Assembly: GCA_009761415.1 (NCBI GenBank)
Contig: QUOL01000010.1
Location: 310,001 to 374,000 of the forward strand
Reading direction: 5' to 3'
DNA length: 64,000 bases
DNA from: Sarcomyxa edulis
Taxonomy: Eukaryota > Basidiomycota > Agaricomycetes > Agaricales > Mycenaceae
This document shows positions 34,603-45,020 of this stretch, piece by piece (position 1 is the stretch's first letter; each line of letters starts with the position of its first letter). The notes under the pieces were generated by a model, which was not told where the DNA came from, ran no database searches, and saw only the letters and a list, made by a program, of their open reading frames with translations. A program made the translations under genes and the position numbers.

Positions 34603-34987
34603 AACGACGCTTCGGGGGCTCGAACCCGCGATCTCGCGACTAAATCGTCATATTTCGGCGACTTTCACCACTTCGCCAAGTGGAATTGAAATTATTTCGT
34701 CATTTAGAGCCTTGTACGGGGCTCAATGCACCTTCAATATGCTTTATTATGGGTACACAATCTTATATAGTGTTAAATACCACTTAAAAACGTCGAAATG
34801 CGGTCAAAAACCGGTCCAAAACCGGCAAAAAACAGGTTGCAATCAGTTTTTAAAAAACTGGCTCCAACCGGGTTTGAACCGGCTTCGGTTGCGGTTGGGC
34901 CGATTTCGGCGGAATGAAAACCGGTCGCGGTTTCGGTTTTTGAAAATCTGGGCCAAAAACCGGACCGAACCGGACCTTTAAACACTA
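34452..34987. mobile_element. hAT-type MITE inside Gypsy A
   Basis: The 536 bp insert starts with TAGTGTTTACAGGT and ends with the inverted ACCTTTAAACACTA, so the terminal inverted repeats are about 14 bp with one mismatch. It is flanked on both sides by ATCCCACC (34444-34451 and 34988-34995), an exact 8 bp target-site duplication. The TAGTG terminus and 8 bp duplication are hAT features. Subterminal DNA is rich in GGTTGCGGTT and AACCGG words. It has no transposase. Removing it with one copy of the duplication rejoins gag and pol in the same frame through the residues WWDCRLDG. Confidence 0.88.
34605..34690 (-). other. tRNA-like A and B boxes within the MITE
   Basis: On the minus strand TGGCGAAGTGG (34668-34678) matches the RNA polymerase III A box, and GGTTCGAGCCC (34616-34626) matches the B box. 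The 41 bp gap is normal for a tRNA. Acceptor and anticodon stems do not form well, so it is not called a functional tRNA. It could be a captured tRNA relic or an internal promoter. Confidence 0.5.
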
Positions 34988-35761
34988 ATCCCACCACAGT
35001 GGGGGCAGTAAATTGGTAGGAGTAGGTTCAAGGACGTACGCATCAAGAGATTCAGAGTCACCGGAATCTTCGTCATAAACGGAGGAAGACTGGGTTGAAT
35101 CCTCGTTCATATCATCGTCGTCGTCGTTTCCGAAGACGGCGTTGACAGATATCCCGTTGGCTTTTGCTTGTAAGGCGTTGTATGCTACTTTGGCGGCAGC
35201 CGCGGAGGCGATCGTGATGGGGGTGTAGTTTTCGCCGGAGGGCGCGTCGTTGGGGCACTTCTTCGCCCAATGGTCGGTGTATAACTTGCGACATTTGAGA
35301 CAGCCGTTATTCTCGTTGATTAAGCGGCGTTCTTCTTCGGTGATCTTAGGAGGGCGCGATATGATGGGAGCCGTGGACGAGGAAGATGCGGGAGCGGACT
35401 TGGAAGACGGAGCGGTTGGGCGGACATTATTACGAGTTTCGTCCTTCATGTGGGTCACCCATAAGTTCTTCGTCCTTCTGTCCTCCTCCGCTAACTCGTC
35501 ATCCAGAGTTCTAACTTCTTCCACCCACTCATTGAGGTCCGTAACGTCGGATATCTCATCCTTTTTGTCGTTTCGTTTGTAAGCGGCGCGTAGTTCAGCA
35601 TTGAGACGGTCGAAAAGGAATTTGCGCATGTCGCTTTCTTTGACATGGTCGTCTGTTCCGATGAGCAAGAGATTATCGGCGCGTACTGCATACTGCCAAT
35701 CGAAAAATGTGCGACGACCTTGCATAGCGATCATCCTAGCCCGGTGTGAGGATGTGAACAT
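34985..35761 (-). pseudogene. Gypsy A gag fragment
   Basis: 258 codons with a zinc knuckle CLKCRKLYTDHWAKKC (C-x2-C-x6-H-x4-C) near residue 155, followed by an acidic tail. The upstream part (RRTFFDWQYAVRADNLLLIG, ELRAAYKRN) looks like the end of a capsid domain, with no complete Gag N-terminus. The frame stops in TAG, which is the first codon of the MITE terminal repeat. The natural product would have been a Gag-Pol fusion. Confidence 0.75.
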
Positions 35762-36350
35762 CCCTAGCCTGCGACATCCTAGTTCCTATCCATTTCATGA
35801 GTACGAAGACATTAACCCCATGCCGATCTAGGTTTCTCCCCGAAAGACCATCCCTCACCTACCCGCTCAGTACTGCGTTCACGCTTTGACGACTTTCCTC
35901 AGCCATTACCCCTGTATTCCCACAGATGAAGAGTTCAACCAGTCACCAGAAAAATTAACGACAGTCTAGAAGAAATCACGACTGAAGTTTCCAATAGACG
36001 ACTCCACGACTCCTAAAAAGATCCCGTCCGTCATACAGTTACCCATGAACTCCCTGCCAAAACGCATTTTCCTCTGGAAATACCGATCGCCCAATCCACA
36101 CACACGCTCCTATCACTCCTTGTACCTTGCGCCCACACGTACCTGGTGGCCTAGCCTATCACTCCTGATACACAATTGACGAACTTCCCTATCTATCAGC
36201 CGATCGGTCGCCGAAAGGATCCGAGACCTGGCTATCGCTGCCGACAATGTAAGACCAAGCCCTATCCTACGAATTCGAATTGGAACGTTGCCGATCGACT
36301 TAGTAGGAGGCCAAACGCGATCGCTTTCTGTAGAAGGTTCGGTTACAAAG

Positions 36351-36548
36351 TCGGCCGACACTTATCTTGGTCTAAGGATTCGAACGCGCAACCGACCAAT
36401 AATATGCACCAACCGATCGGCCGACACTTATCTTGGTCTAAGGATTCGAACGCGCAACCGACCGATAATATGCACCATCCGATCGGCCGACACTTATCTT
36501 GGTATAAGGACTCGAACGTGCGACTGACCGATCCTATGCACTGACCGA
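36351..36548 (+). repeat. 66-bp tandem repeat array
   Basis: Three copies start at 36351, 36417 and 36483, each beginning TCGGCCGACACTTATCTTGG. Copies 1 and 2 differ by a few bases; copy 3 is more diverged. The next unit (from 36549) is degenerate. A longer, roughly 170 bp degenerate repeat then continues to about 37050 (shared words such as CGACATGCTGT, CGATTTCAAGTTACGG). Each 66-mer contains GATTCGAAC, the complement of an RNA polymerase III B-box core. Confidence 0.85.
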
Positions 36549-37729
36549 TCGGCCGACCTAGTCATCCAGCGATTTCAAGTTACGGATCTTATCCGTGCAG
36601 ATGACACGCATGTGTAATGCCATTCGACGCGACATGCTGTCCCAGGAGTAGCCGATCGTCGTTTCCATCCAATGATTCGAACCCGCGACTGACCGATCCT
36701 ATGTGCTGACCGATCGGCCGACCTAGTCACTCGGCAATTTCAAGTTACGGAACTTATCCATGCAGATGATACCATGACCGATTGGCCGATCCAATTAAAC
36801 AGCCGACTAGTTTATCCCGGCTTAAGATTTCGAGCGCGCGACTGACCAATCCTTTGCACTGGCCGATCGGTTGACCCATTCACCAAGCGATTCTAAATTA
36901 TGGATCTATCAAGACAAAATGAAGCATATGTGTAACACTATTCAAACGCGACATGCTGTTCCAGGAACGGCCGATTGTCGTCTCTACCCAAGGATTATGG
37001 CTCGTAGCCGACCGATTCCAAGAATTGGCCGATCGACCGATCCAGTAAAGCGGCCGATTCGGTAGGAAATTCGTCAAAGACCGACATAGCGACAATAAGG
37101 GGTTGCCCTTCGACACAACCGATCGGAAACGAAAAGTCTGCATTCGAAATACGCTCTACCAATTTTAACGGACATCCCCCCGGTGGAACCAATATCCGGT
37201 TCATGCTGCGTGCATCGTTCTTTATCGGAAATAGGCCTCGAGGGGTGGAAAGGCGAACCCCTAATCGCAAGAGGCGAGGAATACTTATACCGGACTTGTA
37301 AAATACATTACGGTAGCTACGGGTAGACCCCCCCCCATCTCTGTACGAACGAAATAATCAACAAACCCACTCTATACAAGGAGAAGTAGCTCACTTCTCA
37401 CCTTCTAACGAATTGCTTCGACCGATCGCCTTTCTGAAATCTCCCAAATCAGAACAAACTATTGCTGCGACCGTAAACCGATCGGCTAAGTCGTTCACTC
37501 CCAGTTCCTTTACCTCTAAATTCGAGAGGGCTTCCTCTCGTCGCATTATAATTCTCACAGAGGTCATTTAGACCTCTCCATTATATTTACTTATAAAAAC
37601 CTCGAGCATTTAGGTATTACCGTCAAGTACAAATCCCCTCAAACAAACGTCACCTAAACCCTTAGTGGACGAACTACTGTTAGGTTGCAGAAACTATTTC
37701 GCACCTAGCGCCGCAGTCCTCATCACAAC

Positions 37730-37748
37730 TGGAGCCCACCGCGAGGGG
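37730..37748 (+). other. Primer-binding site of Gypsy B
   Basis: TGGAGCCCACCGCGAGGGG begins two bases after an LTR end in CATCACA (37727). A TGG start is complementary to the CCA end of a tRNA primer. The placement next to an LTR terminating in CA supports the call. The exact tRNA is not identified. Confidence 0.55.
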
Positions 37749-37756
37749 ATTTAAAG

Positions 37757-38612
37757 GTGTCTACTAGACGTGTAACCCGCGCTTCATACCGCATTCTGCA
37801 AGCAGAATCACAAGCACTCGCTCAGGTTCCACAACCACAAATCCTTCCGGAAGACGTCCCTCTTCCCGAACCACAAGACACTCCGTCGCCAAGTTCTCCC
37901 CTATCTCCGTTACCTGACGAGCCTTCGCTAAGCCTCGATTGGATACCATCTCTAAATCCTCCTTCTATCATTGATTCCCAATCGGAAGACGAAGATCCCC
38001 CTGTAACACAGAAATCGGAAAGCACGACAGAATCATCGGTTACACCTTCATCACTCACCTCTTCGAAGTCGAATTCCCCCGAAGCCACTGCGGAGCCGAT
38101 CGCTGGACCAAGCAATAACCGATCCCAAATACCGATCCTCACCCGTCACCCACTTAGAAACCAGCAGCCGATTCCCAATCGCCAACCTAACATAGCAATG
38201 GCCGCCAGACCTTTACCCACTCGCACAGGCAGAGACGCGCCGAAGTTTGATGGGAAAGACGAATCGCTCCTTCGATATTTTGCCGATATTGAACAAATAT
38301 GCGCCACGGCCAACGTAATAGACGTGGCGGGAAAAGTCGACGCAGCACTATTCTATCTAAGCACTGACGACGAAGCTGTGTGGAAATCAATAACGAAACA
38401 TGCGACTTGGGAAGAATTCAAGGAACTCATCAAGGCGTTGTATCCGGGGTCGAACGAGAAGAAGAAGTATTTGTTGAATGACTTGGAGGTCCTTCTCGCG
38501 AAAGAGGTAGCGAATCCGATCAACACTAAATCGGACCTCGGGCGATATCATAGGGAATTCATGAAGATCACCTCGCACCTTTTAAAAGAGAAAAGAATCA
38601 CCGAAGGCGAAG
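37757..38612 (+). pseudogene. Gypsy B gag, interrupted
   Basis: An open frame runs from the primer-binding site. The first ATG is at 38198 (MAARPLPTRTGRDAPKFDG); before it lie about 150 Pro/Ser-rich codons that look coding but lack an ATG. The conserved Gag stretch is APKFDGKDESLLRYFADIEQ through TWEEFKELIKALYPG and ITEGEV. It stops resembling Gag after ITEGEV (38612), where Gypsy C begins; the frame then runs on by chance to 38740. Confidence 0.75.
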
Positions 38613-39087
38613 TGTGGCGACCTTATATTTTCTATTATCATTCTAGTTCGGCCTTCATGACTTTCAGACCCGATGGGTCCTTTCTTGTTTTTATCTTTAC
38701 GAATTCGTCACGTGTCCGTAGTTACTCAAGCGCTGGCTAAGCGCCAAGCCAATTATCACTACTCTTATCTAACTACTACTGCCTCGCAAGCCTCCTCTTC
38801 GACTTATATCGATTGACTCGGGCAACGGGCGACTCGAACAGGTACGTAGTTCTCCTTGCTGTTCAGACTGACTAGAGCGCTTTCAGGGCGTCTAAATCTC
38901 ATCTCTCACGGACTGCCGAGGAGATTAGAGAACGGGCCGTATCGTTCAAGGACTGCCTGATCGTGGCCCGCTCTCGTGAGATTGTAGACTCAAGAAGCCC
39001 ACCAGAAGCAGCGCTACTCGCCAGATAATCGTTGATCACGAATCGTGTCCTCAAAAGTATTTGTGGAACTGTCGGAATAGCACCACA
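38613..39087 (+). repeat. Possible 5' LTR of Gypsy C
   Basis: Starts TGTGG where the host gag frame breaks, includes a TATATTTT box near the start, and ends with CCACA, so it has TG...CA with a 5 bp inverted terminus. A TGG (39092) follows four bases later, as expected for a primer-binding site. It is unconfirmed because no second copy was found. Confidence 0.35.
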
Positions 39088-39503
39088 AAGGTGGACAAAT
39101 CCGGACACTATTCAACAACCTGGCCGGTCGCTCGCTTCCCAGCGACTTTGAACGAGCTTATCCCTCTCGAATTCCGCTCAGGACTGCTCCTTCTCAAGCG
39201 GTTCCCTTAGGACCTACGAAAAAGGCCTCTACGGCCAAATCCGCTACTTCCGAGCCTGATCGGACGCGATCGCAGGGAGGAAACAACACTTTGGAACAAG
39301 AGTATCGCTCTAGCTCACACCGAGAACAGTTATCGCAAGCGATTGCTGCTAATAAGCACTATCGGTCTCGCATCTCACTCGAACCTGGATTTCTACCTTC
39401 ATTGGACTCTCCTCCTGATTCGTCTTTTCACACTCCACCTTCGAGTCGTCACCTTCCCGAACCTATACCATCTCTAGGGAAGGTGCTAGGTGAGAATACC
39501 AAT

Positions 39504-41816
39504 ATGTCGCAAACTCAAACGGTGATGCTCGACGACGACGATCCCTCGGACACAGAGAATACTTCTCCCGCCGAAGTCCTTAGGACGGCCTTGGGGGAGA
39601 TGGCGGCCTTGCGAAGGGAATTTTGCCAGGACAGAGAAACGATGAGCTCAACGGCTACGCGTGTGGAGATGTACGTAGAGAAACGTTCGCTGTCGGTACG
39701 CGACGTCTTGGATTTTGGAGTTTCAAAGGATTCCCGGCACTCGCGTTTCGTCCTGGAAGTAAATCTATTACGAGCCCTGGAGGCTACCGCCTCTGAGCTA
39801 CAGGATTTGTTGAAACGGGCCTCTGGCTTGGTGTCCTTCCGCTCTTCATACTTCATCGTCGACCCGTTCGGTTCCTTTTTGAGTACCCTCAAGGGGTGTG
39901 ACTCCTTAGCGGAAATGACGGTAGCGTGGGGGGGGATTCGGAAAAGACTCGATTTGGGACAGAAATTCTTCACCAAATACGAGAAACAATTACGGGATCC
40001 CGACCGAATCGATCTCTTATCCCCGGCTTCCACTGCTCCTGAGCTGTACCGCTCTCTACCGGGTTCGCCTATGACGACGGAGCAAATGGACTACTTGTAT
40101 CGAAATGTCCCTCATCTGAGAGATGACTTGACGCCGTCACAATTAGAGCGAGTCAAGAATGGTACCTCGGTTGTCGACGTGGTGATACCTCCGTCTCCAC
40201 TTTTGCTATCGTTTCCGGATAGAGATCCAGAACAGGAACCCCGAATCGTCTACTACGATGAGGCGGGCGAGAGGCAGGAGCGGAAGAATAATCCACGCAC
40301 GAGTTATAAGTCCGTCAAGGATTTCCAGTTGCCTTCGGACGAATTCGTAACGTCGCGGAGAGTGAAGGCTCCGAGGAAAAGCGTCACTTTCGGTAAAAAT
40401 GCCGGCAGCTCGTCTGCTGACCCACCTTCAACCGGGGTGGCATTCGCTCAGGGCAATTTCAGCCATACTGCTCTACCATTGATGGGAGATCGAACGATGA
40501 TGAAGGATAATATCTCTTTCTTCTCCAGACCGGGAGAGAATCCAAGGGGAACTCCTGCAAGCAGCGTTCTCCCCGAGTCTATCTGGGGATTGGCCACTCC
40601 GTTTCCGTATGGCAAACCTCCAGGAGGTACAGGATACGGGCGACCCAGGAGCGAACCTTATACGTCCAACCGACGCGACGCTCGGGCTCAAGAACCCCGA
40701 GATAGACCTCCTCACTTTAGAAACGAGGACGAGGAGACGATTTCGAGTAACGGTGACGTGGCCCGTGACTCAGGTCCTGGACCTCGCGCTCGGTCGACGC
40801 CTCACGAAGCTCGAGCTGAACAAGAAGAGGATGTTCGCACGGGAGAAGGGAACGAACGAGACAATACCAGCCACGGGAGACCGTATAACTTCGCGGGTTA
40901 CTCTGACTTCCCGGGCTATTCCCGTCCTGTTCCAGGACCGAGTGGAAATCCTCCGGATGACGATGGGGATAACCCTCCGCGGCGAGGCAGCGGAAACGGA
41001 CCTGGAGGAAACTCTGGTCCCCCGGGTGGCAACGGTGGACCGCCTGGCCCTCCTGGGGGCGGTGGAGGACCACCAGGTCCTTCCGGGGGTAATGGAGGTC
41101 CGCCTGGTCCTCCTGGAGGAAACGGCTATCCGAATCCGTTCGGACCTCAAGGTTTACCTGGTGGAAACTACAACAATCGACTCGGTCAATTGATTCCGCC
41201 TTACGGCGCCGTAGTTCCAACCATCAAACCCGAATTGAAGCAGGATGATCTCCCGTCCTGGGACGGCGATCATAGTACGGCCCTTCAGTACTTCTGGGAC
41301 GTGCAAGAGATTGCCGCCTTGGGAGGATGGATGCCTCAGGCGCTAGGATACTGGCTGTGGAAGAAGTTGGAAATGGGATCGGACGTGCGGAACTGGTGGC
41401 AACTCTTGGATGTGGGGCGCAAGTCGTTTATGCGTTCTCACTATTTGAACTTTCTCGAGGTCATAAAACGAGAGTACCTAGGGAAAACGTGGCAACAGAA
41501 GATGAACTTGGAATTCGGTCAGCAGAGATTCCGACAGAGAGGATTCGAGAACGAAAGCCCGCAAGGTTTCATTTCTCGGAGGATCATGTACACTAGAATG
41601 CTCGCGTCAGCCGATTACGGCGGACCCATGGAAGTATACGTAGTCATGACCCGTGCCCCTCTGTCTTGGGGCGTAACTCTCAACGTCGACACTATACCCG
41701 ACTCCGCCACTTTGTATTCGAGAGTAGCTCAACACTCGGATACGTTGGCGTTCACGGCCCGAGGGATCTCTCCGAACGTACTCACCACGGACAATCTTGC
41801 AGGGGCTTTGCGTTGA
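39504..41816 (+). pseudogene. Gypsy C gag (open-frame part 1)
   Basis: The frame is open from 39081, directly after the putative LTR, but the first ATG is at 39504 (MSQTQTVMLDDDD). There is a coiled helical region (residues 20-190) and a long disordered middle. A collagen-like Gly/Pro stretch lies near 40990-41180. The Gag capsid is at DDLPSWDGDHSTALQYFWDVQEIA to YLNFLEVIKREYLG and SPQGFISRRIMYTRML. It ends at a TGA (41814-41816), after which the same frame continues into the zinc knuckle. The gene is therefore broken, or the stop is read through. Confidence 0.75.
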
Positions 41817-43106
41817 TTGGGCGTGGAGACGGAGAGTAAATCGCGTTGGAAAGATGCGGGAGCTCGACGGGCTAACGCTGTGCAGTCGACTGAAGACCCA
41901 TCGTGGATGGAAGAACCTTTGATTGATCTGGAACAGCCGCAAAGTACGGAGGATCAGTTGGTGAAGGAAGCCTTCCAAACCCTTCAACGTAAGCCTCGAC
42001 CTCCTCCGAAAGGCGGCTATCCATTTCCCAAGAACGACTCTGTTACGACTCAGATGGGCAGATTACCCCCGTCCCCGTGCAAAGTTTGTGGTAGCAAGAA
42101 CCATTGGGACAAAGAGTGCCCCAACTGGAACGTCTACTTAGAACGAGAACGAAGGACGGCCAACGTGGTACAAGCTCAGACGGGGGAGCTCGACAATTTA
42201 TACGCCAGCGCCTATGGGGTGTTTCTGAATCGTCGCCTCTCTAGCCAGTTAGTGGATGAAGCAGCTCTGGATGACGACATTCAGTCGGGTTTTGAGTCGG
42301 CTTTTTCTTCGAGCCCCGAGATCAAGGTGGATCTTAAGAAGGGGACGAAGGAATGTAAGCCCGACGAAGCGGCATACTCGGGAAGGAAACAGGCACCTGT
42401 CACTCTGGAAACAGTAGAGGACGAGTCTTGGATTTTTCATCGAGCTATGCCCAAAGCGGAAAATGGAATTATGGAAGACGTCTCGGAGGAGCTGGAGGAC
42501 GTGGAAACTAGAAAATCAGCATATACGACACACTGGGAGAAGGGCGACAAGGCTTATTGGAACAATAACGGATCCATGCCGCCGGAGTCGTTCCCTCTAC
42601 CAGCAGATGACAGAAGTATTGAAGACGATGAATACTACCTGACCGGGGAGTCCGACGTACCCACACAACAATTCGTCAAGGAAAACTTCCCTACACCGAC
42701 GGACGACTCAGTTCCCGTTCGAATTCCTAGGAAACGCTTCAGACCTGCAGGCTTCTCTGCGGTGGGAGTCACCGTTTTAATGACTAAAGGTTGGATGTCG
42801 AGCTTGAAAGACGCCTCAGTAGAACTTCGTATCGACTCTGGGGCCGACGTTAGTTTGATGTCTGAGGAATTCTATAACACGCTGATCTCACCTCCGCCTA
42901 TCCAAACGGGCTTGAAGATGCAATTGTGGCAATTGACGGACACTACCTCCTCGATCAAAGGATACGTGACTATCCCCGTGTTTATGACCGCGGAGGATGG
43001 GCAGATCATTGAGACAGAGGCTGAGATGTATATTGTCCCTAATATGACGGTTCCCGTACTTCTGGGGGAAGACTATCAACAGAACTTCGAGCTGTCGGTG
43101 GATTGA
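41817..43106 (+). pseudogene. Gypsy C zinc knuckle and protease (open-frame part 2)
   Basis: 429 codons in the same frame as the upstream gag, directly after TGA. A CCHC knuckle is present as CKVCGSKNHWDKEC (C-x2-C-x4-H-x4-C) near residue 85. A retropepsin-like aspartic protease follows: ELRIDSGADVSLMSEEF (DSG active site) to VPVLLGEDYQQNFEL. It ends with a second TGA (43104-43106), again followed by continued reading in the same frame. Confidence 0.78.
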
Positions 43107-45020
43107 GACGTCGAGAGAGGCACTCAACTCCGATTCTCGAAGGCGCCCTACTCGATTCCGGTTTCCAACGTGGAGAGGACCGACGACTTTGGACGTTTAC
43201 GACAGAGCGCCTACCTAGTAGCTCACTTCGTTCGCTCCAAATTACACCGCAGAAACAAAGCCAGGCGACGCCGAGCTAAGCAGAGAGCTCTGGAAGAATC
43301 CCTCTTGGTTCGGGCGGCTCGGGATTACAAACTCAAACCTCACCACTGTAGCCCCATTGAGGTTACGGGCCAGTTCGGAGAAGAACGAGAGTGGCTCGTG
43401 GAGAAATCTCTGTTAGCGGCTGGCTCTAACTCGTACTTTGCGGTGCCCAACGTTTTGATTTCTGCTTCCAAGCCTTGGATACCGATCTGTAATCCTTCGG
43501 ATCGACCTCATATGATCAGGAAAGGAGAGATTGTCGGCACCCTAAAGGATCCTTCGGAATTCTTCGACACCCCTCAGACTCAAGAGCATCTGGACTTGTT
43601 ACTCTTGGACGCGATCAAAGTGCGGACGGTCTTACAGGCTAACGTGGAGGCTGCGGAGTCGCGAAAGGACTCCGAGGAGGACGAAGCTTACGGCCCCAAG
43701 ACAGCGGCTATGCCAGACCCGACGGTGTATCCATCTCGGGACATGAAGGACCTCCTCGACGTAGGTGAACTGCCGGAGGGTTTGGAACAGCGTGTCTGGG
43801 AAATGTTGGAGAAAAGGAAGGGTGCATTCGGATTTGACGGCAGGCTGGGACATCATCCCGCGAAGGTACATATTCGGACAGAAGATGGCCAAGTCCCGAT
43901 TGCCGTGCCTATGTACGGAACGTCGCCTGCAAAGCGGTTAGTCATCGACGAACAGATCGACAAGTGGTTCGAACTGGGGGTGATTGAGGATTCGAAGAGT
44001 CCCTGGAGCGCGCCAGTGGTAATCGCGTACCGTAACGGTAAACCCCGGTTCTGCGTTGATTACCGAAAACTCAATGCAGTCACTATCCCTGACGAATTCC
44101 CCATTCCTCGACAATCCGAGATACTTTCGTCACTTTCGGGAGCTCAAGTTCTTTCTTCTTTGGACGCGTTATCCGGCTTCACGCAACTCGAGATGGACCC
44201 GGATGACGTAGAAAAGACGGCGTTCCGGACGCACCGTGGTCACTTCCAATTCCGACGAATGCCATTTGGACTACGGAACGGACCGTCCATTTTCCAGCGA
44301 GTCATGCAGTCAGTTCTCGCACCGTACCTCTGGTTATTTTGCTTGGTGTATATCGACGATATAGTCGTGTATTCGAAGTCCTATGAGGAGCATATCGGTC
44401 ACTTGGACAAAGTGTTAGCGGCTATCGAGGCCGCTGGCATTACCTTGTCACCTACGAAGTGCCATTTGTTTTATTCTTCCATCCTGCTTCTAGGCCATAA
44501 GGTATCGCGGCTAGGTCTGTCCACGCATCTGGAGAAAGTGCGAGCTATATTGGAACTGGAGCGCCCTACTAAGGTTTCTCAACTTCAAACGTTCTTGGGA
44601 ATGGCCGTGTATTTTTCCACTTTCATTCCTTTCTACGCCAACGTTTGCTCCCCCTTATTCCTTCTTCTCCGGCAAGGGTCGAAGTGGCATTGGGATGCGG
44701 AGCAGGAATACGCCTTCAAAGCGGTCAAGGACGCGTTACGATCCGCGCCGGTCCTCGGGCACCCAGTGGAACATTCGCCTTATCGTCTCTATACCGACGC
44801 TTCTGACGAGGCGTTGGGCTGTGCCTTGCAGCAAATCCAGCTTATGGCAGTGCGGGACTTACAGGGCACGCGGGCGTATGATCGGCTGAAGAAAGCATAT
44901 GACGCTGGACAGCCCCCCCTAAGCTTACCATCAATCTGTCATCGAAGATTCAAGACAGTCCCGCGGCGGCGCAGTGGGCAAGTACTCTTGACGACACGGT
45001 GGTCCCGGTGGAGCGGGTGA
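43107..45020 (+). pseudogene. Gypsy C reverse transcriptase and start of RNase H
   Basis: Continues without gap in frame from the protease part. It has the RT motifs PWSAPVV, FCVDYRKLNAVT, FRRMPFGLRNGPSIFQRVM and LVYIDDIVVYSKS (catalytic YIDD), followed by LGHKVSR and a tether (FLGMAVYFSTFIPFYA). RNase H starts at YTDASDEALGCAL. The frame goes out of register at a C7 run (44913-44919); the true reading continues in the -1 frame. The end at 45020 is a chance stop. Confidence 0.82.

Larger units (their letters stand above)
30617..35770 (-). mobile_element. Gypsy A, chromodomain LTR retrotransposon, 5' truncated and MITE-split
   Basis: Reading on the minus strand: a gag part (35761 to 34988), a MITE insertion (34987-34452), an intact pol (34451 to 30862), then a polypurine tract and the start of a 3' LTR (TGTAACAG at 30732). 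The Gag N-terminus and 5' LTR are not seen; the right side of A adjoins unrelated DNA near 35770. The element lies inside the hAT remnant, so it inserted after the hAT. Confidence 0.8.
35771..38612 (+). mobile_element. Gypsy B, 5' end only
   Basis: Contains a probable 5' LTR ending at 37727, a primer-binding site, and the first part of gag, which is cut at 38612 by Gypsy C. The left boundary is not resolved. A large part of 36100-37500 is full of CCGATCGG and CGGCCGA words and a tandem array. No pol of this element is in the window. Confidence 0.55.

Noticed and set aside
36351..36548. tRNA genes within the 66-bp repeats
   Set aside because: A B-box core is present on the minus strand but no A box at the right spacing and no cloverleaf.
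36351..36548. CRISPR array
   Set aside because: The genome is eukaryotic and the units are directly adjacent 66-mers with no unique spacers.
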